From assembly GCA_007922225.1 (NCBI GenBank), contig ML679995.1, forward strand, positions 1,451,653 through 1,515,652: DNA of 64,000 bases, in the 5' to 3' direction. The notes under the pieces were generated by a model. The model saw only the letters and a program-made list of their open reading frames with translations, had not been told where the DNA came from and made no database searches. Shown piece after piece: positions 48,990 to 59,840 of the stretch. The position numbers and the translations under genes were made by a program. This DNA comes from Emydura subglobosa. Taxonomy: Eukaryota > Chordata > Testudines > Chelidae. How positions within the stretch are numbered: the stretch's first letter is position 1; each line of letters opens with the position of its first letter.

Positions 48990-50860
48990 ATCAGGTTGCA
49001 CATTGTCTGAAATCTTTCTGTGGGTAGGAAGGCTCTTGTGAAAACAGAGCCCAATGCTGTCCTAATAAAGTTTATTGTCCTTGTGGGTGATAAGATGGAC
49101 TTTTTCTCTGTTCACGCAGATCCCCAGGACTTCTGGGTTTTGAATGCATTATTGACTAGCTGACCTGACCTCCTGTCCAGAGTCACCTACCAGAAACCAG
49201 TTGTCCATATATGGAAAGACTGTGTGGACCCTGATGTCTCATCTGGGACGCCACCACAGTGAAACATTCTGGGTACTGTCGATAATCCGAAGGGGAGGAC
49301 CCGGAATTGGAAGTGCTCCCATCTCATCATAAATCGTAGGAACCTCCTTTAGAAGGGGTGAATGCCTATATGAAAATATGCATCCTTCATGTCGAGAACC
49401 ATGAACCATATACCTTCTTGAAGAGACGGTGTTACTGATGCCAACGTGGCCATCCTGAACTTTGATTTCCGAATGAGGATGTTGAGTTGCTGAAGATCGA
49501 GAATGGGTCTCCACACTCCATGTATTTTGGGGACTAGGAAATATGGAGACTAGAACCCTCATCCCTTGATGCTGAGGAGGGATGTGCTCTATTATCCTTT
49601 GGCGTAATAGGGATTACACTTCCTATTGAAGAATTGCCTTCTGAGAGTGATCCTTGAAGGATGACCGGGAAGTGGGTTTAAGGGGAAGGAAGAAGATGAA
49701 CTCTATGAAGTATCCCTGATGGATAAACTCCAAGACTCAATCATGCATCATGATTAGCTCCCAATTGTGGGCAAACAGAGTGAGATGGCCTCTAAAGATG
49801 ACAGAAGAAGGGGTAGGTACAATTAGAGATGATAAGCAGGTCTCAACTGAAACATCAAAAGAGGCTCCTAGGAGTGGGCTGGGAATGGGTTGCAGTTGTG
49901 GTGGTAAAAGAGAATGCCAAGCAGGTTCTGAGTCTTTTGTCTCTTATGGGGAGGCTTGGCAGAATGCCAGTAGTAGGACACATGACAAGGAGGAGGAGGC
50001 TGTCTTGGTTTATAGGTCTACCTCTGGTACTTTCTCCTTGGTGCTGGTTTTTAGACACCCAGGGAGCAAAGGGTAGACTATGAATCCTTTAACGAGTGGA
50101 GAAAAGTCATAAGTCTTCTCATTAAAGAGATTGGAGTCATCAAAGGGAAGGTCTTGGATAGTATTCTGCACCTCCTCGGGAAGTATTCTGCACTTCCCTT
50201 GGGAAGCCTGAAGACTGCAACCAAGAATCCCTCCTCATAACAAAACCAGTGGACAATCTTCTGCTGCATCAGGTGCAGCCTGAAAAGCTGTTTTTACCAC
50301 CAGCCAGCCCTCCTCTAGAAGGGAGAGGAACTGGGCTCTGTTCTCAGAGGAAAGTTTGTACTGAAAGGCCACCAGCCTAGAATAGTTAAAGTCATACTTG
50401 GTTAGTAAGGCCTGGTAATTGGTGATGCCATGGAAGACAGAAATGTGAAAGTATGCACCAAGTAAAAGGGAGCATACCTGACTTCTAGATCCAGGAAGGG
50501 AATGATGGAGGCCAGGGAGACCATGCGGAACTTCAGTTTCTTGAGATATCTATTGAGGCAATGTAGGTTCAAGATGGAGTAAAACCTCTTCCTCTCAAAT
50601 TTTGAAGTACTTCCCCACAGCCCACAAAGGAGGGATTGCACCTCCTGGATGAGGAGGTGCTCATTAGAAGGGTCACTGAAGAGGGCCAGTGATAGGGCAG
50701 CGGGTGGCAGGGAGGGGTGGATATAAACTGGAGGATATATCTGACTGTCACTGTGCTCAGGACCCAACAGTCCGATATCATGGATGCCCATACCAGACTG
50801 AAGAGCGACAGATGGTCCAAAAATAAAAGGACCAGTGCATCTGAAACAATGACAGGTACA
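48990..50860 (-). pseudogene. DIRS-like reverse transcriptase, segment B
   Basis: The frame opens with WASMISDCWVLSTVTVRYIL near 50800-50740. The palm block WFMVLDMKDAYFHIGIHP lies near 49415-49360, followed after a frame shift by a FRVLPFGLS-like box. The catalytic box is FPYMDNWFLVG near 49215-49185. As in copy A, the second Asp of Y-x-D-D is Asn. Frame shifts at the ends of these blocks make it non-coding today. Confidence 0.8.
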
Positions 50861-50899
50861 GTACCCTCCGGAGCACCTTCAAAAGGCCTGCTTGGGCCT

Positions 50900-51965
50900 G
50901 CCAGACTATCTCTGAGCCCCAGACTGGGAGGCTGAGGTGGTTGGTTGGCGCCATTTATAAGCTCTGCCTTTCTCTGTGGTGGAGGCCCCAAGAACTGAGA
51001 AAGCTGCGAGGGCCTGAAGTGCTTCCTGGAGGCAGATGGCGCATACACGCCTAAGGATCGAAGGGTGGCTCTTGAGTCCTTCAGCTCATGAAGTCTCATG
51101 TCCGTCTGCTCTGAGAAAAGGGAAGAGCCTTAGAATGGGAGGTCCTGGATGGATCCCTGGATCTCATGGGAAAGGCCAAAGCACTGGAGCCAGGAACAGC
51201 ACCTCATGACGACTACAGAGGCCATTGTCTGGGATGCCAAGCTGGCAGTTTCCAAAGCCGCCTGAGCATGTTCTGAGCCACGAACTCCTGCCTCGACTCT
51301 TCAGGCAGGGAGTCTTTGAATTTATTCAGGGATTAAATTGTATCTCCCCAGCAAAAAGCTTGCTGATTGGCCATACGCAGTTGGAGGCTACCCGTAGAAT
51401 AAACATTTCTTCCGAAGAGGTCCAGTTTCTTAGCATCTTTTTGTTTAGGGGTAGCACTTAACTGGTTCTGCCTGTCCCTCTCATTCGCTGCAGACACCAC
51501 CAGGTGGGAGGGGGGAAGGGTGTCAGAGTACAGGTAATTGAACCCGCTTGCTGGCACATAATACTTTTTCCCTGCCCTCTTTGAAGTGGGGGCCAGAGAA
51601 GTAGGAGTTTGCCATAGGGCCCTTAATTTGTCCTATCAACATCTCATTGGTCGATAGGGCCACGTTGGATGGAGCTGCTGCAGCCAGGATGTCGATAAGA
51701 CTGTGTGATGTTCTCCCTGACTTCCTCGAGTTCCAAGCCCAAGTTTGAAGTGACCCACTTCAGAAAGTCCTGATGGGCCCTGAAATCGTTCTGGGGAAGT
51801 AGGCTGCTGGGACTCAAAATAGCCTCATCTAGGGAGGACGAGGAGGTGGCTTGCACCGAAGGAGGGTCTCCTTCCTCTTCCTCGACTATGTCCACTGGAG
51901 GCGTCTCCTGGACTTCGGTAGTGCTGTTGATCAGGGCGTGTGTGCTGGTGTGAGTTCCCCTCTGG
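50900..51965 (-). pseudogene. DIRS-like gag, C-terminal half, segment B
   Basis: Blocks in order are TEVQETPPVDIVEEEEGDPP, SVQATSSSSLDEAI and RAHQDFLKWVTSNLGLELEE (down to about 51710). Then SHLVVSAANERDRQ and KKLDLFGRNVYSTGSLQLR near 51500-51370, and MRLHELKDSRATLRSLGVYA with FLGPPPQRK near 51099-50970. The acidic stretch followed by SSSS.DEA and AHQ..L..V is typical of DIRS gag. It is interrupted between the listed pieces. Confidence 0.75.
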
Positions 51966-52396
51966 ACACCTGTGACCCGTCCGTGCCCAGGGTAGCCAAC
52001 TGATAATGCCAAGGTCAGGGCAGGCTGCAAACGGAGAGCAGATTCTCCCAACACTGGTGGGTGGCACTGAAGCCAGACTTCCCAACCAGCCACAAACTGC
52101 ACTTCTGAATCCCCAGAGAAGCCAGTATACAAATACACACAGCCCCCTTTACTGCATTTCGGCTCCAGGCTCCCAAATCAGCACTAGGTCCAGTAAAGAA
52201 ACCAGTTACTTAAACTCTCTGCTCTTTACTAAAAAGGTTCCCTCTGACCCTAAGAGTCAGCCACAGAACCAGTTCAATATAAGTTTGGATCTTACTTAAA
52301 ATACCACGCTGCCAGCCAATTCTTTAGCAACTAAAACTAAAGGTTTATTGTAAAAAAAGAAAAATAAACCATAAGAGAAATGTTAAAGGGTCAAAG

Positions 52397-53240
52397 GTAG
52401 GGATAGGATACAGAGTGACCTAAACAAACTGGAGGATTGGGCCAAAAGAAATCTAATGAGGTTCAACAAAGATAAGTGCAGAGTCCTCCACTTAGGAAGG
52501 AAGAATCCCATGCACAGCTATAGACTGGGGACCAACGAGCTGGGCAGCAGCTCTGCAGAAAAGGACCTGGGGGTAACAGTGGATAAAAAGCTGGATATGA
52601 GTCAGCAGTGTGCCCTGGTTGTCAAGAAGGCTAATGGCATATTGGGCTGCATTAGGAGGGGCATTGCCAGCAGGTCACGGGAAGTGATTATTCCCCTCTA
52701 TTCAGCATTGGTGAGGCCGCATTTAGAATATTGTGTCCAGTTTTGGGCCCCCCACTACAAAAAGGATGTGGACAAGTTGGAGAGAGTCCAGCGGAGGGCA
52801 ACCAAAATGATTAGGGGGCTGGAGCACAAGACTTATGAGGAGAGGCTGAGGGAACTGGGCTTGTTTAGTCTGCAAAAGAGAAGAGTGAGGGAGGATTTGA
52901 TAGCGGCCTTTAACTACCTGAAAGGGGGTTCCGGGGAGGATGGGGCTAGGCTGTTCTCAGTGGTGGCAGATGACAGAACAAGGAGCAAAGGTCTCAAGTT
53001 GCAGGGCGGGAGGTCTAGGTTGTACATTAGGAAAAAGTTTTTTTACTAGGAGGGTGGTGAAGCACTGGAATGGGTTACCTAGGGAGGTGGTGGAATCTCC
53101 ATCCTTAGAGGTTTTTAAGCTGAGGCTTGACAAAGCCCTGGTTGGGATGATATAGGTGAGGTTAGTCCTGCTTTGAGCAGGGGGTTGGACTAGATGACCT
53201 CCTGAGGTCCCTTCCAACTCTATGATTCTATGATTCTATG
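52397..53240 (+). mobile_element. CR1 LINE, 5'-truncated, young copy inside LTR X
   Basis: The copy runs from the RT connection domain to the 3' tail ATTCTATGATTCTATG at 53225-53240. AAAG sits on both sides (52393-52396, 53241-53244), a possible 4-bp target duplication. It reads opposite to the LTR and to UNC13B. Confidence 0.9.
52409..53049 (+). pseudogene. CR1 ORF2 C-terminal fragment, open for over 200 codons
   Basis: The open frame reads [17 protein letters not shown], then [75 protein letters not shown] and [21 protein letters not shown] run of seven T at about 53037-53043 then shifts the frame; the tail ([15 protein letters not shown]) continues in the next frame to 53155. The RT catalytic box lies upstream of the truncation. 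There is no stop in 200 codons, so it is recent. Confidence 0.88.
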
Positions 53241-53880
53241 AAAGCAAATCATATACATACAAATGATTGGAAGTCCATATACATCAGGTTTCTAGAAGAA
53301 ATGTGGAGTTGTAGGCTTGTATAGTTCCCTCTGGTATACATCCAGTACCTGGATGAATCTAAGTCCTTCAGTTCAGTTGCAAGATGAATTGATCCAGAGG
53401 TAGGTGTGTGTCAGTAACTGAAGAGGAACAAAGGCAAAATGGTTCCTCTGGCTTGATCTTATATCACCTCTGTCTTTGGCCATGCGACCTGTGAAAACTT
53501 ACAGGAGCTAAAATGGAGTCCAGAGTCACACAAGCAGGTTCTGGTGACTCATTGGTGATGCTGGCTTCTCCCCCTGGACTCCTTGCACCTGGGAATGTCT
53601 TAATGGGTCATTAAGCAGGCGGCTGTTCTGCAGCCATCCTGTCTGAGGTGTTGCCCAGGCAGCACAATTTGAAATACAGATGATATCTCAAATACATCTA
53701 TAACTTCCATTTCACATAATCACACGTGAACATAAGTATTGTTATCTTACTTAGCACATTATAACCTTCCTACCAGTACCTGACATGGCCTATCTCACAT
53801 GAATTAATATGATTTTGACATATTGATGTCAAACAATATAACAAATGCTCTTCCCCGCATCTACCCAGCATGACAACACC

Positions 53881-55285
53881 ATCTCAGCTTCTGCAGCTAG
53901 CAGACCTCCTTAGCACTGCCCAGGAATTACCACAGACTTGGATCAGCAGCGAAGGCACTCGGCCAGGTTTACTGCAAGTGAAGCATGATGCTAGCACCCC
54001 GTAGGAGCTACAGGTATACTAGGATATGTATGCTCGTCACATTGGACCGGCTCAGTTAACAACGGGACTTTCTGTTATCCCCTCGGCCGGACAAAGAGAC
54101 CCTCTGCTAGGGCCGTCTTCTTATGCCCTGATACAAACAAGCTCCACATTGCATCTCTGACATCAGCTATTGTTCCATACCTTGCCTCCAAATCAAGCAC
54201 AACATCTTCATCCATCATCCTGTGTCCTCTATCTTAAGGTCGGGGTGTCTCTGTACTGTCTCTCATGATTGTGTTTGTGCACCACTGTATCTTGGGGACA
54301 GACTGTACTGCCTCCCTGTAGTAGAAAGTGAGAGCCTGAGACATGAGGCCTAATATAACAGGCCAGGTATGAGGTCTGAACTAAAATAATGGTCAAGTCT
54401 GTCATAAAGGAAAGTTAGCAGAAGACATGCTGTGAATGCCGGTAGGCTCACAGTAACTGGCAAGAACAGAGCTGCTATTACACACACATTCCTAAAGAAG
54501 CAGTAGGTATAGAGCACTCACGTAAGCACATCCCAGAAAGGAACCAGAACATCCCAATACCCCAAAGATAACAAGGGCTCCTGACCCCTCGGAAGGACAA
54601 TATGATGGTTAGAGATGTTTTGGCTGAGCCATCCGGTACATGGTAAAGGGTGGTATCTTATCACGTCAGAGGGTGGCAATGAGACACGTCAGAGGGGCAA
54701 CTTGTTTGTATCAGTGTGTAAAGGAGGGTCTTAAAGGGAGTGTCTTTGTCTGGCCGAGTGAGGAACAAAAAATCCCGTTTACTGAGGGGGTCCATTGTTA
54801 GGGGCATACATGTACTAAGTGTACTTGTAGCACATATAGGGCGCTTTTTACCATGCCCTTTTGACAACAAATCTGGCTTGGTGCCTTTGTTGCAGAAAGG
54901 GATCTGTGATCTTATTGGATAATCCGATCGTGGTTTGGTGTCTTGGTTATCTGCAGAGCTGGGACAGCGTACACACTGGGAGAACACATGCGGCCAACAA
55001 CTGACAACACTCCCTATCCAGTATTTCTCTTGTTCCGTGTCTCTGGATCGTTTCTGCAGTTAGCATGTGTCGCGGGAGTTAGGCATACCATTGCTTTCAC
55101 CAATACCGTTCCTGCTCCTTAAGAACGCCAGTGCATTAACAATGCTGTCTTTTTGCCAAGATCCTGCACCAATCAGTGAACTCATAAGCTGGCAGGCAGT
55201 TGTTGTTTCCTAAAGCCAGACTTTGGTTCAGGCCTCAGATCTTGCACCAGGGCTAATGTTTCAAGGTCTCTCTCTTATTATTACA
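53881..55285 (-). mobile_element. LTR Y, long retroviral-type LTR
   Basis: On the minus strand it starts TGTAATAATAAGAGAGACCT. It has a TATA-like CATAAGAAG near 54118-54126 and an AGTAAA poly(A)-signal variant at 53968-53973, followed by 'cctggccgagtgccttcgctgctgatcc'. I recognise this wording as a common chelonian LTR of about 1.4 kb. Its 3' edge was opened by LTR X, so a few bases are probably left of 51971. I could not find its target duplication. No viral gene remains. Confidence 0.65.
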
Positions 55286-55289
55286 GGTA

Positions 55290-56260
55290 CCAGAATCAGG
55301 GTCTGGGGCTGAACGGGAAGGGGCAGTAGCACATCTCTTGGATGCCACTGAGAAGGAGTGGTTTGAGGAAGGTCCCTGCACCAGGTAAAATCCCCAAGGG
55401 TTCCAGTAGGGCCACTGGATCGGCCAGTAACCTGCTGGCCAGGTGCCCGCTTGATGACCAGCAGCAAAACTCAGTGTGGCATAGGCCAGGTACCAATGGT
55501 GGACGTTCTGCAGTACATAGGATTCCTCTTCGGACTCCAGAGGATTCATCTTTCAGTGACTACAGTGGAGTGGTAGCCACTTCCACCTCCAAACAATGCC
55601 ATGGTTCCGGGGCTGGTGCTGGGGATCGGGGCACTGGAATGACTTGCCCCTGGATGGTGCCCGGGGACCTGGTGCTGGGAAGGCACCAGACATACCCTGT
55701 TTCCTCCTGCTCCCAGATGCCAAGGGTGGCAGGTACCCCATTAGGGTTGGGGAGAATGGAAGCAAGAGAAGGTCTCGAGTCATCTGAAAGGCCTCCGGAG
55801 TTGATGGCACTGTCAGTCCGCTGGTACCGTGGTGGTTTCCTGGTATTGGAGGAGGGTCCTGCACCAGACTCAATGCCCTTAGGAAAGTCGACCGTGCCGA
55901 TGTGGATTCAGGGATAGCAGAATGGTCCGACGTGGGTCTCACTCCTTCTCCCTACTTGCCTCTCTTTTGCACTGGAGAGCACCCTTTCTTGGCACCGGGG
56001 ATGGAGAATGGTGCAGGGAAGAGCTCTGTGCCAAAGGAGCGACTTAGCTCTGAGACAGGTTTGAGGGCAGCTTCCATGAGGACAGCCTTTAGACTGATGT
56101 CCCAGTCCTTTTTAATGTGGGGTCTGAAGTCCCAGCAAATTTGGCACTTGTTCTTTACATGAATTTCCCTCTAGCACTTTAAGCAACTGGAGTGTGGGTC
56201 AGTCACAGGCATAGGTTTGCCACAGGAGGCACAAGACTTGAAGTTTGGGGACTGGGGCAT
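55290..56260 (-). pseudogene. DIRS-like gag, N-terminal half, segment C
   Basis: It begins MPQSPNFKSCASCGKPMP, then VTDPHSSCLKC, a stop, and IHVKNKCQICWDFRPHIKKD. The C-x2-C...H...C pattern looks like a zinc-binding knuckle at the start of DIRS gag. Later pieces are a Ser/Pro-rich region (56000-55550) and QWPYWNPWGFYLVQGPSSNH near 55440-55370. At least one stop and several frame changes are present. Confidence 0.75.
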
Positions 56261-56389
56261 GCTCAGCCCTGGGGAGAAAAGTTCCTCAACAATACAATGC
56301 TACTTGTGAAATTATATACATTAAATTATTAACACTATGGATGAAGAAAACAGTCCAAAACCATTGGGAAGAAACCTTGTCAGAGCAAG

Positions 56390-56590
56390 AAAGGGTCCAG
56401 CACCTGTCACGGGCAGTAAGAAGGAACTGAAAGGGTGCAGGGCTGGTGATGCCCCTTATACAAGCGCAAATGCACACGGCACTAGAGCTGGTCTTACGGA
56501 TACCACTAAGGGAAAAATCTCTGGCACCAGTGCATGCAGCGTGCACACATCTAGCCTGCAATGGACACCAGCATGCACTCGAAGAAGAAC
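56390..56590 (-). repeat. DIRS-like terminal repeat, unit 2
   Basis: On the minus strand it starts CTTCTTCGAGTGCATGCTGG, passes 'gtgcacgctgcatgcactggtgccagagatttttccctta' and 'cttgtataaggggc' (TATA-like), and ends TTTCAGTTCCTTCTTACTGC. Its inverted counterpart is the 3' remnant of copy A at 14610-14760. Confidence 0.75.
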
Positions 56591-56659
56591 CAGACTACAC
56601 TAACTATACTACAATTAACTGAACTAAACCAAAGAATAACTATTTACAATTTTATTTAC

Positions 56660-56910
56660 AGATTTTCTGAAAGGCTGAAGCAAGAGAGGACACTGGATTC
56701 TGACTCAGAGCATGCAGTGGTTAGAAGGAACTGAGGGGGCGTCGATCCACACTGCTTCTTATAGCCTTCTCAGCAGCAGCACTAGGAGATCTAGTGCACA
56801 TGTGCAGGCCAACGGACACTGCTCGTTACAATCTCCGGACTCAGGCACGTGATGTGCACGCCTACCTAGGTGCGGAATACACACAGGCACCAGCACTCAA
56901 AAAAGAATTA
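56660..56910 (-). repeat. DIRS-like terminal repeat, unit 1
   Basis: On the minus strand it runs from TTCTTTTTTGAGTGCTGGTG through 'cgtgcacatcacgtgcctgagtccgg' and 'ggctataagaagcagtg' (TATA-like) to CCCCCTCAGTTCCTTCTAACC. The 'cagttccttctaacc' ending recurs in unit 2. Confidence 0.7.
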
Positions 56911-58255
56911 ACACTTACAAGTCTAAAATGTTCCCAACTGCATTACTTAAAGACGATTTTACCCTAACTTACAGAGCAGAATACTGGTGGGGCTAGTTCC
57001 AGACTGGACTGGCATGCTGTAGAGAGGAATGCAGGGGTGACTAGCAGGGCTGGGGTGTTTACACACAAACTCTGGAACGTTTGGAATTCTACAGCTATCT
57101 CTTGCTCCCAGCTACTCTGAATCCTATGGTGAGGCTCTCTGAAGGCAGAGTCAGGAAGGACAAAGCCAAATCTATTTGCCCAAAAATAAACCAGGAGAGA
57201 GAGTGAACTAAAAGCAGAGAAACTAAAATTTAGCAGAGTCATGGATCCAAGTCTTTTCCAAATATGTTTTTTTCTGTCTATGATAAAAATGCTACTAAAA
57301 TGCATTGCAGGAAGATGCATAACATGAACAAAAGCATAATCCTGGGGACTGACATCTAACACAATCTATGCAGCAACTAAACTAAACTAAGGGAACGAAA
57401 ATAAAAACAAAATGAAAACTCTTACCACCATAAAAGAGGACTTTGCGAATGCGAAAGACAGGTTGGGCTTGTGACAGAGGAGAGAGAAAAGTGAACCACA
57501 GGAAGAAACAAGCATGATGGAGATCAAAGAAATCTGATGAATCCAAAAACCCCTTGGCCCTTAGGCTGCTCCCTCAATCATGGCCAGCTGCTCTCCCCTT
57601 CAAGAGACCTGTTACAGATCTTGGTCACCTCTCCCTGTCTGTTAAAGGGAAGGATTTCAGAAGCTACTGAAGATGATAGGAGAGCCTTTGCTTCTTCCGA
57701 AATGTGTTAAGTGGGAAAAATGTAGGCGTTGGTGATCTTAGTGGGTTTATGTGCTGTAACCTACTGGACATGAAAGAGCTTAGCAGCAGCAATAATGGAA
57801 AAATGCACAGATGTTTTCTGGCAACTGCTATGTTTTATCCTCAGCAAACCACAAGAACAGAGTGTTCTATAGCTGTCTCTTATTGCCCCTGCAGATCTGA
57901 TTTGGAAACACAATCATAACACAATCAGGCCCACCGACAGCAATTCTAGCCCCAGGGCAAAACAGTCAATGGTCTGCCTAGAAAGGGAGGTCTGAGGTGG
58001 CTTCCACTGGAAGTTTTTACTTTTTATTATGTGCCATGCAGGTTCCTGGGTGGCTGAGGCAGCAGTATCTGCTACTTGGGCTCTCTTGGGAGATTACTGA
58101 GGAACCTAGAAAGCTGAGTAGCAGATATCGCCTCCTCACTCTGCCCAGGAACCTGCATGGTGCATAATAAATAAGCTCAGTTCAGGGGAGGGGCAGAGAG
58201 CACAAGCAGTGGGGCCTTTGAGGGAAGGGGGTGGGTGGAGGAAAGGAGGATACGT

Positions 58256-58325
58256 ATCATAGAATAGACTCATAGAAGATTATGGTTGGAAGGGACCTCA
58301 GGAGGTCATCTGGTCCAACCCCTGT
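58256..58325 (-). mobile_element. CR1 3' end remnant (about 70 bp)
   Basis: The sequence 'tcatagaatagactcatagaagattatggttggaagggacctcaggaggtcatctggtccaacccc' is the reverse complement of a CR1 3' terminus. It is well preserved but very short. Confidence 0.85.
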
Positions 58326-58489
58326 ATCTATCCTCCCATCCACCCGGGGCCCTTTTAAATCGCTGTGCCCTGGGCAATTGCCCCACCTGCACCACGTTAG
58401 CAGGTCTGCATATGGTAGCTGTTACAGCTGGAAATAAGCTCTTAGGGTCTAGTCCATGCACATGAGGGCTCAAATGGGATTACCTCCTT

Positions 58490-58960
58490 GCAGCATAGTC
58501 TCCAGTGCTTTGTCCAGTCCCATTCTTGACACAGGCAATAGGGCTTCCATCACTTCCACTGAGATATATTCCACAGTCTAATATATCTCGCCATTTGGGT
58601 TTTTCTGGATGTATTATCTACACTTGCTTTAGTTAATTTCATTCCGTTATATCTAAAGATAAAAATCTTACGAAGAGTCCCTAAATAATATCCTTCTCTC
58701 TTTGGTGTGTCTACTACTCAAATGTTTGTGCACTGTTATCGAATCTCTTCCCCTTTAGTGCTAGTTTGACCACACTGTACATATTTAACTCTTTCAAATC
58801 TTTCACTCCCTTCAGCCTCTGTTCTGATCAAAATTCCCTCCAGTCTACCAACATCTTTTGGACACTGAGGTGCCCAGAACATAACAAGTGCCATAACTTG
58901 TGGCTGGCAGTTTCTCTATTATTGTCACATTCAATTGCCTTACTGGTAAAAAACAGAGCT
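58490..58960 (-). mobile_element. Old CR1-like LINE, degenerate
   Basis: The plus strand carries reversed CR1 wording: 'ccatcacttccactgagatatattccacag', 'tcagcctctgttctgatcaaaattccctccagtctaccaacatcttttggacactgaggtgcccagaac'. The latter matches the antisense of the ERVQRR and FWAP region. It is strongly diverged; no frame survives. Confidence 0.6.
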
Positions 58961-59840
58961 GCATTTCCCTTTGCTTGGAGCCTCTATTTTCTGGATCATG
59001 AAGTTGCTCTCTATGTAACTGAGGAAGCTCTAATGATCCATGATTAGTTATATTTGTTTGCCACGGGTCAGCTCTTAAGGAGGTTAATCATGCAGCATGC
59101 AATTACAACCAATCAACTCTCACCACTCACAAGTGCCACCTTATATTCCACCCACCCACATTTTTTTCTGTGTGACACCCAATCATGTTGTTTCCCAGTC
59201 AAGTCCATAAAGTGGACATGGAGAGAACGATGCTAAAAAGCTTTGTAAGTGATACTTCTCCCTGATCAGTAAAAATACGACGTGCTTAGCTTGCTGTGCG
59301 TTTCCTGAATTCCGGTCTCCTTTATGGCAGTATGACATACAAACTACTCTACCATTTACTTGTATACCATGTGTTTTTGGAAGACTGTACAGACTCATCT
59401 TGAAGAGAAAACTTCCTGAGAAGATTGTGTTGCGAGTTATCTATCCAAACTCTGGAGCACTTATACTACAAGCAAATTTACTTCCTGAATGACCAGATCA
59501 TTTCACCCTTGAGTTTGCTGCCCACCTTAACTATTGTTTTACAACAATGCTCTGGACAATGAGAGAGACCAGTAATGTCACCTTTGTCAGGCTAGCTTTT
59601 TTGTTCTCTTGCGCTGTTCTGAGGACATACTGAGTTCATAGTGTCTCTCTAAAAATGAAACAGCTCATATTCCCTACATAAAGGCCCACCATGACTGACA
59701 AGACTTAAGGGCTTGAAATCCCAAGGACTCTATTCAACCTGGTATTTCCTAGATCTTAAGTCACTAGAAACTGGTGTGTGGTCGTCCATAAGAATTCAAA
59801 TTGGATGGTGAAAAACAGAAGAGAAAAAGCGAATGGGATT

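Larger units (their letters stand above)
48490..51965 (-). mobile_element. DIRS-like retrotransposon, segment B (gag C-part, RT, RNase H start)
   Basis: Minus-strand order is gag (51965-50900), RT (about 50900-49000) and start of RNase H (about 48920-48680). Domain order and wording match copy A but with fewer breaks. Its gag lacks the N-terminal part, which is found 3.3 kb further upstream at 56260-55290. I infer that B and C are two pieces of one element opened by LTR insertions. Confidence 0.8.
51971..53875 (-). mobile_element. Solo LTR X, with a CR1 inserted in it
   Basis: Read on the minus strand the element starts TGTCATGCTGGGTAGATGCG and ends GGACGGGTCACA. It is flanked by a perfect 5-bp duplication, GGTGT on the minus strand (ACACC at 51966-51970 and 53876-53880). 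A minus-strand AATAAA lies at 52344-52349. Without the CR1 insert it is about 1.06 kb and has no coding frame. Ends TG...CA with a 5-bp duplication fit a retroviral or Ty3-type solo LTR. Confidence 0.8.
55290..56910 (-). mobile_element. DIRS-like retrotransposon, segment C (5' terminal repeats and gag N-part)
   Basis: On the minus strand there are two terminal-repeat units (56910-56660 and 56590-56390), a short leader, and gag from an ATG at 56260 down to 55290. The gag stops at the LTR Y border with SAPDPDSGT. The missing C-half of gag is exactly what segment B supplies. Confidence 0.75.

Noticed and set aside
54661..54987. 108-codon minus-strand open frame
   Set aside because: It lies wholly in LTR Y, which is non-coding terminal repeat.
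55342..55917. 191-codon plus-strand open frame
   Set aside because: It is the antisense of the DIRS gag N-terminal region, open because of GC-rich composition.
56964..57362. 132-codon minus-strand open frame
   Set aside because: No family recognised and no splice or start context that supports expression.
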